From assembly GCA_910577665.1 (NCBI GenBank), contig CAJTOJ010000010.1:18096-82095 (forward strand): a DNA stretch of 64,000 nucleotides. The letters are read 5' to 3'. Position numbers and translations under genes: made by a program. Below are positions 43,819 to 52,328 of this stretch, one piece after another. Numbering within the stretch: position 1 is the stretch's first letter; the number at the start of each line of letters is the position of its first letter. The DNA is from an uncultured Acetatifactor sp. (GTDB lineage: Bacteria; Bacillota; Clostridia; Lachnospirales; Lachnospiraceae). The notes beneath the pieces are model-generated. The model ran no database searches and had not been told where the DNA came from. It saw only the letters and a program-made list of their open reading frames with translations.

Positions 43819-44490
43819 ATGTATGCCAGGGCAGGGATTATTTCTGATACACATGGGCTGTTGCGCCCGGAGGTGTCAGAGCAGCTAAAGGACTGCAGCT
43901 TGATCCTCCACGGCGGGGATATCGGCGGACAGGAGATCCTGAATCAGCTTACCAGACTGGCACCGGTGCGGGCTGTCCGGGGGAACAATGACAGGGAGTG
44001 GGCAGGGAAGCTTCCGCTTACGGATACAGTGGATTTCCACGGAGTGCGGATCTTCCTGTGCCACAGGAAGAAAGATGTTCCCACAATGAAACCGGAGGAT
44101 GACGTGCGGCTGGTGGTGTATGGACATTCCCATAGGTATGCCGATGAGATGGAACTGGGAATTCGGTTCTTGAATCCGGGAAGCTGCGGCCCCAGACGAT
44201 TCCGCTTAGGAGTATCCATGGCGGTTCTGGAAGTGTCAGAAGACGGCTCTTTCCAGATCCGGCAGGTGCTGCTCTCCCATGGGGACGAAAATATGGTTAT
44301 CCCGGAGTCAGAAGTGGACAGGGAACAGGTGGTACGTGCGGTCATCAAGGGTATCCACAGAGGGCTGCCAACGGAGATGATCGCGGAGAGGAACCGCATC
44401 TCCCTGGCATTTGCGGAGGAGATCAGCCGTATGTACCTTACCCACCCAGGGATCGATGTGGATGGGATATTGAATCGGTTAAGGCGCTGA
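43819..44490 (+). CDS. YfcE/MJ0936-type metallophosphoesterase
   Basis: A 223-residue calcineurin-like phosphoesterase. The metal-binding motifs are IISDTHGLLRPE, LILHGGDIGG, VRGNNDRE and VVYGHSHRYADEM, with NPGSCGPRR near the end of the catalytic core, all as in YfcE-type phosphodiesterases. About 60 extra C-terminal residues (VVRAVIKGIHRGLPTEMIAE onward) form a helical extension that the basic family lacks. The start is ATG 43819 after AAAGGAGAG. Natural substrates of this family are uncertain. Confidence 0.9.
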   Translation: MYARAGIISDTHGLLRPEVSEQLKDCSLILHGGDIGGQEILNQLTRLAPVRAVRGNNDREWAGKLPLTDTVDFHGVRIFLCHRKKDVPTMKPEDDVRLVVYGHSHRYADEMELGIRFLNPGSCGPRRFRLGVSMAVLEVSEDGSFQIRQVLLSHGDENMVIPESEVDREQVVRAVIKGIHRGLPTEMIAERNRISLAFAEEISRMYLTHPGIDVDGILNRLRR

Positions 44491-44548
44491 GGAGAGAAGG
44501 GGCCTGTTGACAAGAATGGGTTTTGACAATGATAAGAAGACAGGCTTC

Positions 44549-44980
44549 TTAGGAGGATGTTTGTCCTGCTTCTGCGACCTTCTCTTTGGAGCTGGTGGAA
44601 AAATTAAGGAATGGCAGATTGACGGGCTTCATTCCTGCATTGCTGGTTATAGAGGAGATGATGGGTCTTGCATAAGAGAGCAGGAGCGCCGGGGCATTTA
44701 CTTCTAAAAAATTTTCGAAATTTGTCTCTTCTATTTCATGTTCTAGTCTGAATTTCGCTCTCATTGTAAGTTCTATGAAAAATGGGTATGAATCCACCGG
44801 TTCTCCAAGTTTGACCGTTAATTCCACAACAGCTTCATTTTCCTGTATTTTGTTAATGCTAGTATCAATATATAAGGCTGATTGTTTATCAGAGCCGTCC
44901 GGTTTTTGGTAGGAATCATTGAGCTGGAAATTTAAATGTACCAATCTGGGATTCGAAAAACGGAATTCGCTTTTTTGCAT
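44549..44980 (-). CDS. SecB-like chaperone
   Basis: A 143-residue protein resembling the SecB fold family. MQKSEFRFSNPRLVHLNFQL is the first strand, PFFIELTMRAKFRLE the central strands, and LEVNAPALLLSYARPIISSI followed by TSNAGMKPVNLPFLNF the diagnostic SecB C-terminal block (NAPA-L-x-YARP-IS-LT-NAG-PP-LPP-NF type). Firmicutes lack the standard SecB export pathway. Solitary SecB-like genes there tend to belong to stress or toxin-antitoxin-chaperone modules. It is the third gene of a minus-strand, AT-rich set with two unknown genes. A hairpin-SD element provides its ribosome binding site (GGAGGTGTAA). Confidence 0.75.
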   Translation of the reverse strand: MQKSEFRFSNPRLVHLNFQLNDSYQKPDGSDKQSALYIDTSINKIQENEAVVELTVKLGEPVDSYPFFIELTMRAKFRLEHEIEETNFENFLEVNAPALLLSYARPIISSITSNAGMKPVNLPFLNFSTSSKEKVAEAGQTSS

Positions 44981-44984
44981 ATTT

Positions 44985-45012
44985 ACACCTCCATACCCGC
45001 CTTTGGCGGGTA
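44985..45012 (-). promoter_or_regulatory. GC hairpin-SD element before the SecB-like gene
   Basis: On the minus strand TACCCGCC-AAA-GGCGGGTA (45012-44994) is followed by TGGAGGTGTAAAT and the ATG. The stem, loop and SD tail closely match 3556-3583 on the plus strand. Further upstream GGAAG-TAAA-CTTCC also parallels the first hairpin of that composite. Confidence 0.7.
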
Positions 45013-45113
45013 CTTATTTCAATAGTTGCTCTTTGATGGCAGACCGCAGGTCTGGCATAGGAAGTTTACTTCCAAACTTTCATCTCCTTAAGGATATTAT
45101 CTGCCATATCTTC

Positions 45114-45821
45114 CTATGCAGCCAGAACAGAAATAGCTGTACCTTGATAGCTGAGTTCTTCTATGACAGTACATTCAACTGGTATGAAAGAAGTATTGGC
45201 AGAAGTGGAATTTACCATTTCATCTGTGTCAATACTTCTGGAAGACCTCATACTGAAACTGGACTTTAACTGTATTGTTTCAAATCTCTGATTTAAAAAC
45301 ATATTTTTGTCATCCTCAAACTCATCTTTGGATAATAAGTCCAGAAGTAAACTTCCGGCTATTGATTGGATGCCCGTTAAATAGGACATGGGATATGGAC
45401 GTGCAAGATTTTCAATGGATGCGTCAATTGATACGAGATCTATATAACGTCCAAGGGATTCTTTCATTTCCAGATATTGGTCGCATAGAGGAAGTTCATC
45501 AATATCAATATGATTGTACTGCACAAATTGATACATCATGTCCTGGCCTGCTTTTTTGGTTGCCACCCAGACATCCTTGTCCTTAAACGCGTTTAGTACG
45601 GTGATTTCATCGTTTAAGATGCGGAGCAAAGTGCTATTTTGTATTTTGGATATAATCCATGACTGCTCTTCTATGATATCATCGCAGACACAAAGATACC
45701 TGGACTGAGAACTATCCACACATACAAAGATCATAGGGATATTCTCAAAGGAAAACAATACCTGTTCCATAAACAAAGAGTTTATACCAGGAATCTGTTC
45801 AAAAATAATGTTGTCATTCAT
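45114..45821 (-). CDS. Uncharacterised protein of the SecB-like cassette
   Basis: A 235-residue soluble protein, not confidently recognised. The N-terminal part (FENIPMIFVCVDSSQSRYLC, then WIISKIQNSTLLRILNDEIT and VLNAFKDKDVWVA) has the strand pattern of DUF6575-type domains, in which a short beta domain precedes a daF-like turn. The middle and C-terminal parts (SLGRYIDLVSIDASIENLAR, SIAGSLLLDLLSKDEF) are unassigned. Codon use is AT-rich compared with flanking genes, suggesting transfer. Its start overlaps the end of the upstream gene by 8 bp, so the two are coupled. The SecB-like gene follows after 130 bp. Confidence 0.65.
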   Translation of the reverse strand: MNDNIIFEQIPGINSLFMEQVLFSFENIPMIFVCVDSSQSRYLCVCDDIIEEQSWIISKIQNSTLLRILNDEITVLNAFKDKDVWVATKKAGQDMMYQFVQYNHIDIDELPLCDQYLEMKESLGRYIDLVSIDASIENLARPYPMSYLTGIQSIAGSLLLDLLSKDEFEDDKNMFLNQRFETIQLKSSFSMRSSRSIDTDEMVNSTSANTSFIPVECTVIEELSYQGTAISVLAA

Positions 45822-46281
45822 TCAATACACCTCTCTCAGAATCTTCTACATAGTGGAAAGACTGAAACAGTTGGCAAAAACTGTCTTTATAAATCCACCA
45901 GTCTACATGGTCATCCTCATAATCTGGTATTCGTTCTCTTGTTAACTGGGACAGGCCACATATGGTATAACCATGAATAATTCCTGGCTGCGGGTATTTG
46001 TCAAAATACTTTTTCTTTAATAATTTCAAGAATTTGCGTGGTCTCTTCAAAGTAAGGTAACAAGAAGTAGAATAGGAACCAATTTCATCTCTGTCTTTGT
46101 CAAAGGGTCTGCCTTCGTGAAGCGATTCCTCATAAGTTCCCATAAAAGTCACATCATTATTGATTCTTCCATTTTTTGCAACACGGTATACATGCTGGTC
46201 ACTTTGTTCTTTACCGTTCTGCATAATTTTTGCAACGAGGCTTTCTGGTATACAATCAGATAGTTCTTTTGTCTTGCCCAT
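45814..46281 (-). CDS. Uncharacterised protein, first gene of the SecB-like cassette
   Basis: A 155-residue soluble protein that I do not recognise. It starts MGKTKELSDCIPESLVAKIM; AGGGG lies eight bases before this ATG, so the longer open frame upstream is not used. Notable stretches are INNDVTFMGTYEESLHEGRP, IGSYSTSCYLTLKRPRKFLK and HVDWWIYKDSFCQLFQSFHY, the last rich in aromatic residues. There is no membrane helix or signal. Being AT-rich and overlapping the next gene, it belongs to the same transferred unit. A toxin, effector or client of the SecB-like chaperone are all possible. Confidence 0.6.
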   Translation of the reverse strand: MGKTKELSDCIPESLVAKIMQNGKEQSDQHVYRVAKNGRINNDVTFMGTYEESLHEGRPFDKDRDEIGSYSTSCYLTLKRPRKFLKLLKKKYFDKYPQPGIIHGYTICGLSQLTRERIPDYEDDHVDWWIYKDSFCQLFQSFHYVEDSERGVLNE

Positions 46282-46462
46282 AATCAATCCCCTATCGTAT
46301 CTGTGATTTATTATATAATAAGTCATGTTAAATTTCTACTTAAATTTTCTGTGAAAACTTGCATGGTGACTAATAACAACTCTAAATTTGTATCTTTTTT
46401 GAATTCTAGCATAATTCGACACGATTCGCAATATAAACATACATTCGGTAAAAAAAGCAGAA

Positions 46463-46614
46463 GATATGCAGTTACTGTTCACTCGTCAGTAACGCGAGGC
46501 GTTTTTATGTGCATTTTGCATAAAAACCCGAGACTGTCGTGTGCCAAAACGCCTGCATTTGGCGTTTTGTGTACATATGTTGCTGTGAACGGGAGTGAAC
46601 AGTAACGATATGCA
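46463..46614. mobile_element. Intact miniature inverted-repeat element with 8-bp target duplication (copy C)
   Basis: The 136-bp core (46471-46606) begins GTTACTGTTCACTC and ends GAGTGAACAGTAAC, a perfect 14-bp terminal inverted repeat. It is flanked on both sides by GATATGCA (46463-46470 and 46607-46614), as expected for a target duplication. Two internal hairpins, TTTTTATG/CATAAAAA and CAAAACGCC/GGCGTTTTG, fill most of it. It encodes nothing and must be moved in trans. Removing the element and one GATATGCA restores a continuous flank. Confidence 0.85.
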
Positions 46615-46983
46615 GGATCTGACAGAACCGGGAAAACAGACTGATTTTGACTGGTTGAAGGCGAAGAGCCTGGGAACCAGAGATTATTCATGGCTGCATG
46701 ACAAATCTACAGGTTTACATCTGCTTCATAAAAAGGTATGATAGATATTGAGGGAACTGCTTCATGCTGCCTGGTATATAAATACTCCCGTTTCGGACAT
46801 TGTGTACCTGGTGAATATGAGCGTATATATGTATTGCAGGCATTAGGTATATACTTTGGACAAAATATAAACTGGTCTTTATATAGGGGGATCTATAAGA
46901 TGACATTACTCTGACTTGTCAGGCATGGCGAAGCAAATTAAAAATAAATAAAAAGAAGCATTCATTATAAGAGGAGGCAGAAA
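46615..46983 (+). other. Intergenic debris and upstream region of the GH115 gene
   Basis: About 370 bp, AT-rich. A short stretch reads QDLTEPGKQTDFDWLKAKSL, then GTRDYSWLHDKSTGLHLLHK before two stops, like the remnant of a protein gene that I cannot name. The final 60 bp contain the leader and AGGAGG of the GH115 gene. Confidence 0.4.
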
Positions 46984-49900
46984 ATGCAGGGAAAAAAAGT
47001 GTATGCTTTTGGGGACAGTATTGTGTATGGGCACACTATGCCGGACAAATCATTCATGCGGCTGATTGCGAAGGAGACAGGGATCAGCCTGGGAATGTAT
47101 GCCGTGAACGGGGCCACAGTGATCAGAAGTGAGAATGCGATCCAGATCCAGATAGAAAACGCGCCGCAGGAGTCCCCGGATTTAATTGTGCTGGACGGGT
47201 ATACCAATGATGCCTATGAGCGGAACCTGGGCATGCTGGGGGAGATTCTGCCGGAAGGGACAGAAGGCTTTGATGATGCCACTTTCTGCGGCGGTTTCGA
47301 GAAGATTCTGTACACTATCCGCAGCAAATGGCCGGAGGTACCCGTCTTGTATGTGACCATCCACAAATCCGGGGGAAGGGACTATGGGATCCAGTGCAGA
47401 ATGCGGGAACTGGCACTTGCCATGTGTGACAAATGGGGGGCACAGGTGGCAGATATCTTCGCGGACTGTGCCCTGGATACCAGGGATTCCGGGCAGATGC
47501 GGGATATGATCATAGACGGCGCGGGTTCCCATCCCAATGAAACCTGCTGCGGGACTTACTATGTGCCGCTGGTTCTGGGGAAGATGCAAGCCCTGCTGGG
47601 TTGCAGGGGGAAGGAGAATGCCCTGGAGACGGAAACGGGGGCTTTCATGGATTTTACATTAAAGCAGGGACAGCGGTGTGTCCTAAAGGCAGACAGCCGG
47701 GAACCGGAGGCGGTAAAGATAGCGCTTTCCAACCTGGTAGAAGACCTGAAGAAGACCCTGGGAATCATGGCACGGATAGCCTGGACAGACAGGAAAGACA
47801 AGGATGAGGACTACCCGGGGGAGAAGGCAGACACTGACAATATCATCGGTCTGGCAGAAGCTGGTGCGGGTGCTATGGATGTTGTGCCCGATGGGGAAGG
47901 GAATGAGGCGCATATAATTATTGGCACCCTGGAAATTTCGAGTCTGGCAGGGGAGCAGGTATGTGGGCTCCTGCCCAGGGATGACACAGGCAGGCCGCGC
48001 AAGGAAGCTTACCTGCACCAGGTTCTGGATGGCAGCCTGGTCATTGCAGGCAGCGACAGAAGGGGAACCATATACGGCATCTACGAAATGAGTGAGATGC
48101 TGGGGGTGTCTCCCTGGTATTTCTGGGCAGATGTGCCGGTGAAGGGACGCCAGGAATTTGTCCTGCCCAAAGGGTATTGTAAGGCGGATTATCCTTCTGT
48201 GGAATACAGGGGGATCTTCCTGAACGATGAGGAGGAGCTGGAGTCCTGGGTACGCAATTACATGGGGGAGCCTACCATCGGGGTGAAGACTTACGAGAAA
48301 GTATTTGAGTTACTGCTGCGTTTGAAGGGGAATTATATCTGGCCTGCCATGCATGTGAATTCTTTCAACCTGACACCGGAAAACGGCGCGCTGGCAGACC
48401 GGATGGGGATTGTGGTGGGGACTTCCCACTGCGATATGCTGATGCGCTCCAACAACCGGGAGTGGGTTCCATGGATCCAGAAAAAAGGGTATACAGATGC
48501 AGTCTACGATTATACCATTGAAGGCAGGAACCGTGAGATTCTGCAGGAATACTGGCGGGAGAGTGTGGAGCAGAACCGGGACTATGAGGTCTGCTATACT
48601 CTGGGGATGCGAGGCATTCATGACTCTGGGTTCGAGACGAAGAACCTGGCAGGGAAATCCGAGGGGGAGATGCGGGCGGCTAAGGTGGCGCTTCTGGAGC
48701 AGATCATAGGAGACCAGAGGGAGATCCTGCGTAAAACCCTGGGGGTGGAGGAGGCAGATCCGGGCGACAGGAAACGGGACATGCCCATGATGACTTTCAT
48801 CCCCTACAAGGAAGTCCTGGAGCTGTACGACAATGGACTACAGGTGCCGGAGGACATGACCCTGGTGTGGGCCAATGACAATTATGGCTACATCCGGCGG
48901 TATCCTTCAGAGAGGGAGAAGCATCGGAAGGGTGGGAACGGCATCTATTACCACAATTCCTACTGGGCTCCTCCCAGCATGTCCTATGTGTTTCTCTGTT
49001 CCATTCCCCTGGCCCATACCAGGAATGAACTGCAGAAAGCCTGGAATGAGGGGATCCGCAAGCTGTGGGTGATGAACACGGGAGCCATGAAGCCTCTGGA
49101 GCAGGAGATCACTTTCTTCCTGCGCCTGGCCTGGGAGATCGGCAAGCCGGGGGCGCTTACGGAGGATGTGGATGCTTTTGTGGAAGACTGGATCAACAGG
49201 ACTTTTAGCGGCCAGGAGGAACTTCCTGGCAGCCTGGACATGGCGGATGGGAGAGAAGCCGGAGGCGGGGAAACATTTGGCAGGAAGGGGACAGTCGTAA
49301 TCGGAAAAGAGGTTTCTCGTCTGCTGAACGATTTCTCCCAGCTAACCAATGTGCGGAAGATAGAGAATATGGATTATGATGCTTTCTCCCAGATGGCTTA
49401 CGGGGATGAGGCAGTGGTGCGGATCCATGCTTACGAGGAACTCTTCCAGAGAGGGAATGCCTTGTATGAGAGCCTGTCGGAGGCAGAGAAAGCCGCTTTC
49501 TTCCAACTGGTACTGATGCGGATCCATGCGGCATATTTCACCAATCTGGCCTACTACTATGGGGATCGGAGTACATGGATGTACGACCGGGGCAATATGC
49601 AGGCAGCGGCTTACTATGTAGAGCAGTCCAGGGAGGCGGAGGATGCCAGGAGACGGCTGCTCCATTATTATAACCATGTGATGTGCAGGGGAAAGTGGAA
49701 TGGTATCCTGGATCCGGAGGGCTTTCCACCTCCAAGGGCGGCCATGATGCCGGTCTGCACGCCGCCCCTTGCAGTTTTGGGGACGCCTTCCATGGACGTG
49801 GAAGTGTGGAACGGGGAGGAAGAGCTTGTATTTGCCACGCCTGGGGAAAAGTGGCTGGGAATCGGCAACCAGGGGGAAGGAGCCTTTGAAGTGCGTCTGC

Positions 49901-51456
49901 GTGCGCCGGAATGGGTGAAGCTTTCCGAAGGGCAGCCAAAAGTCTCCAGGGAAGTGAGGATCCAGGTCAACGTATCAGATGTATCGGAGAACCGCAGCGG
50001 GGAAATCCTGGTGGAGAATGTCACTGATGGCAGCAGCCGGGCCATTCTGGTCAGAACGGTCAAACCAGTGTATGGGACGGAGCTTGCCCTGGAGGAAGAT
50101 GGTCTGGTGGTGCTGGAAGCCTGGCAGGGAGTTGGGGCAGGTGCAGGGACTGGAGGTGTGGAAGCCTGGCAGGAACGGCCTGGCGCCGCGGGAGTCCAAA
50201 GGCAGCGCTGTGCGAAGGAGACTGGCCGGGAAGTATCCGGGGACTTCAAACGGATTCACCGGCTGGGCCGCCTGTACGGGGATCTGGCGGAAGCCTGTGT
50301 GTGCAGGGAACCGGAAGAATATGGGATCCGGAACGAGGCTGCTGCCCAGGATCGTGCGGGAAAAGACTGCACGACATCGCGCATACCGGCTGCAAAGCCG
50401 TTGTGTTATCACTTTGCAGTCTACAGCAGCGGGGAATTCCTGTTGGAAATCCACCGTTTCCCCTCTCTGGATTCTGTGGGCAGGATCCGCATCGGGGTAT
50501 CCCTGGACGAAGGCCCGGTCCAGATCGTGGAGTCCTTTTCCAACGATGAATGGCGGGGGAACTGGAAGAAAAATGTGCTGGACAATGTGGACCGTCTCTG
50601 CCTGCTGCTGCCCAGGATGGAAGCAGGAAGGCATACGCTGTCTTTGTGGGCAGTGGATCGCTATTTTGCCTTCTCCAGGCTGGTGCTCTATACCAGACCC
50701 AGAAAGGAGAACAATCTGGCGGGAGTCCGGGGATACCAGGCGCTGCCAAGGGAATGGAAGATGGGGGAGTGGTGCCGGGAATTTTACGGGGAATATGAGT
50801 TATCGCCCAGGCCGGTATATTATGCTTCTTATGAAAGCGGCGGGGACAATCTGGGAGCAACCTGCCAGAAATACCAGGCAAAGCAGTATGGGCAGAAGGC
50901 GGAACCAGACTGGTACCTGGAGCGGGGAAAGCATGCATTTGAAGAGACGGACGGGGCGGTTCGGATTGATGCGGCAGCGGCGCTGGCACAGAGCGTGTGG
51001 GCATGGACGGAGGATGTACAGGGGCAGCAGCGCCTGTGGCGTCACTGTGCCAGCGAATCCTTCGGACGCAGCGGGCTGGCCCTGTATATCAGGATCCCGG
51101 GGCTGAGGTGGCAGGCTCCGGATGCCCCCTGTCTTCATTACCGCTTTAGATGCGCGGGGGGCACCTATACCCTGTGGATGTTGTCCAAGTTCAATATGCG
51201 GGAGGAGAGTGTCTTCGCCGTGGCATTTGACAGCAGTCTGGTTCCACAGGAGCAGTTGTACCGGAATGGCAGCTTGTGGCGGTATGAGGCGGAACAGATC
51301 TATCGGTGGGTGCCGGTGGCTTGTGTGGAATTGGATGCAGGGGAGCATGTGCTGGGTGTATATGCACTGGCCCCTGGTATGCGGTATGACAGGTTCTATC
51401 TGACCAGGGGGCAGGAGCAGCCGCCTGTGGATTCGGACTGGATCCCGGAGAAGTAA
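46984..51456 (+). CDS. SGNH esterase fused to GH115 alpha-(4-O-methyl)glucuronidase
   Basis: A 1490-residue protein. Residues 1-205 are an SGNH/GDSL hydrolase with Ser12 (FGDSIVYGH), a block III Asn (GYTND, about 75) and the catalytic Asp-x-x-x-x-His (DGAGSHPNE, 178/183). From about 215 on it is GH115: DRRGTIYGIYEMSEMLGVSP, YRGIFLNDEEELESW near 410, LKGNYIWPAMHVNSFNLTPE and VVGTSHCDMLMRSNNREW. GH115 enzymes remove (4-O-methyl)glucuronic acid from xylan; SGNH enzymes commonly remove acetyl groups. The C-terminal 500 residues hold beta-rich accessory domains and a repetitive linker (EAWQ...EAWQ, about 1045-1085). With no signal peptide, it probably works on imported oligosaccharides. AGGAGG precedes the ATG. 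Confidence 0.9.
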   Translation: MQGKKVYAFGDSIVYGHTMPDKSFMRLIAKETGISLGMYAVNGATVIRSENAIQIQIENAPQESPDLIVLDGYTNDAYERNLGMLGEILPEGTEGFDDATFCGGFEKILYTIRSKWPEVPVLYVTIHKSGGRDYGIQCRMRELALAMCDKWGAQVADIFADCALDTRDSGQMRDMIIDGAGSHPNETCCGTYYVPLVLGKMQALLGCRGKENALETETGAFMDFTLKQGQRCVLKADSREPEAVKIALSNLVEDLKKTLGIMARIAWTDRKDKDEDYPGEKADTDNIIGLAEAGAGAMDVVPDGEGNEAHIIIGTLEISSLAGEQVCGLLPRDDTGRPRKEAYLHQVLDGSLVIAGSDRRGTIYGIYEMSEMLGVSPWYFWADVPVKGRQEFVLPKGYCKADYPSVEYRGIFLNDEEELESWVRNYMGEPTIGVKTYEKVFELLLRLKGNYIWPAMHVNSFNLTPENGALADRMGIVVGTSHCDMLMRSNNREWVPWIQKKGYTDAVYDYTIEGRNREILQEYWRESVEQNRDYEVCYTLGMRGIHDSGFETKNLAGKSEGEMRAAKVALLEQIIGDQREILRKTLGVEEADPGDRKRDMPMMTFIPYKEVLELYDNGLQVPEDMTLVWANDNYGYIRRYPSEREKHRKGGNGIYYHNSYWAPPSMSYVFLCSIPLAHTRNELQKAWNEGIRKLWVMNTGAMKPLEQEITFFLRLAWEIGKPGALTEDVDAFVEDWINRTFSGQEELPGSLDMADGREAGGGETFGRKGTVVIGKEVSRLLNDFSQLTNVRKIENMDYDAFSQMAYGDEAVVRIHAYEELFQRGNALYESLSEAEKAAFFQLVLMRIHAAYFTNLAYYYGDRSTWMYDRGNMQAAAYYVEQSREAEDARRRLLHYYNHVMCRGKWNGILDPEGFPPPRAAMMPVCTPPLAVLGTPSMDVEVWNGEEELVFATPGEKWLGIGNQGEGAFEVRLRAPEWVKLSEGQPKVSREVRIQVNVSDVSENRSGEILVENVTDGSSRAILVRTVKPVYGTELALEEDGLVVLEAWQGVGAGAGTGGVEAWQERPGAAGVQRQRCAKETGREVSGDFKRIHRLGRLYGDLAEACVCREPEEYGIRNEAAAQDRAGKDCTTSRIPAAKPLCYHFAVYSSGEFLLEIHRFPSLDSVGRIRIGVSLDEGPVQIVESFSNDEWRGNWKKNVLDNVDRLCLLLPRMEAGRHTLSLWAVDRYFAFSRLVLYTRPRKENNLAGVRGYQALPREWKMGEWCREFYGEYELSPRPVYYASYESGGDNLGATCQKYQAKQYGQKAEPDWYLERGKHAFEETDGAVRIDAAAALAQSVWAWTEDVQGQQRLWRHCASESFGRSGLALYIRIPGLRWQAPDAPCLHYRFRCAGGTYTLWMLSKFNMREESVFAVAFDSSLVPQEQLYRNGSLWRYEAEQIYRWVPVACVELDAGEHVLGVYALAPGMRYDRFYLTRGQEQPPVDSDWIPEK

Positions 51457-51521
51457 AAAACGTCATGAGCTTTATCCTGTCAGAAATATGGCGCTGGAAT
51501 GGCGTGGAGATGAGGAGCGTA

Positions 51522-52118
51522 ATGAGACAGAAACTTTTAATCACTGGATTTGATCCTTTTGGAAAGGAGACGATCAACCCATCCTGGGAGGCAGTGAGCA
51601 GGCTTTCGGATGTGATCGGGGACTGGGAGCTTAGTAAGTTGAAGGTTCCCACAGAATTTGGCGTGGCAGCGGAAGTTGTCCTAAAAGAAGCGGAAGCGTT
51701 TATGCCGGATGTCATCATTTGTGTGGGACAGGCAGGGGGACGGTGTGCTGTGATGCCGGAATATGTGGCCATCAACCTGCGGAACGCATCCATGGCGGAC
51801 AATAGAGGAAATATGCCTCGGGAGGAATCTATCCGGACAGATGGTCCGGCTGCTTATTTCTCCACGATTCCCTGCTCGAAAATCGTGGATGCGGTTAGGG
51901 AGGCGGGGATTCCCGGCGCTATCTCCTATTCCGCAGGCACCTATGTGTGTAATGACCTGTTTTATAGTCTGCGGCATCGCTATGAGGATACTGCTGTCAG
52001 GGTAGGATTTATCCATGTACCATATCTGCCTGCGCAGACAGGAAGCGGTTGCAGCCTTCCCAGCCTGCCTCTGGATGTGATTGTACAGGCGCTGTCCTGT
52101 GCGATCCTGGCATTATAA
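51522..52118 (+). CDS. pcp: Pyroglutamyl-peptidase I
   Basis: A 198-residue C15 cysteine peptidase that removes N-terminal pyroglutamate. It starts MRQKLLITGFDPFGKETINP. The catalytic Glu is in MPEYVAINLRNA, Cys in AGTYVCNDLFY and His in GFIHVPYLPAQ, all conserved. GAGGAG lies before ATG 51522; the in-frame upstream extension is noncoding. The gene follows the GH115 gene at short distance on the same strand, but its role is peptide turnover, so co-location may be chance. Confidence 0.95.
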   Translation: MRQKLLITGFDPFGKETINPSWEAVSRLSDVIGDWELSKLKVPTEFGVAAEVVLKEAEAFMPDVIICVGQAGGRCAVMPEYVAINLRNASMADNRGNMPREESIRTDGPAAYFSTIPCSKIVDAVREAGIPGAISYSAGTYVCNDLFYSLRHRYEDTAVRVGFIHVPYLPAQTGSGCSLPSLPLDVIVQALSCAILAL

Positions 52119-52213
52119 GAGGCAGTTCCTTCTGGTAGGACTATATATTTTTATATTTATGATTGCAGACGAAATTGCGGTATAGACACACCAGGAGAAA
52201 TCCTAAAAATAAT

Positions 52214-52239
52214 ACAAATATTGAATAATTTGTTATAGT
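52214..52239 (+). promoter_or_regulatory. Candidate operator/promoter of the first methyltransferase gene
   Basis: ACAAAT (52214-52219), TTGA (52221-52224) and TTATAGTAAAA (from 52233). The same ordered words occur upstream of the corrinoid-protein gene, and TTATAGTAAA also before the second methyltransferase gene. TATAGT could be a -10 lacking a -35, as expected for an activator-dependent promoter. Confidence 0.5.
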
Positions 52240-52282
52240 AAAAATTTCAGATTCTCCCTATACTGATTGTATAGGCAGTTGC

Positions 52283-52310
52283 TACCCCGCTGCTTGCAGC
52301 GGGGTATTTT
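52283..52310 (+). promoter_or_regulatory. Terminator-like hairpin in the leader of the methyltransferase gene
   Basis: TACCCCGCTGC-TT-GCAGCGGGGTA, eleven perfect pairs, then TTTT, eight bases before the AGGAGG of the gene at 52329. A smaller CCTATA/TATAGG hairpin lies just upstream (52257-52275). It may terminate pcp transcripts, attenuate the methyltransferase gene, or act as another hairpin-SD element. Confidence 0.6.
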
Positions 52311-52328
52311 GTCGACAGGAGGTAGGGT

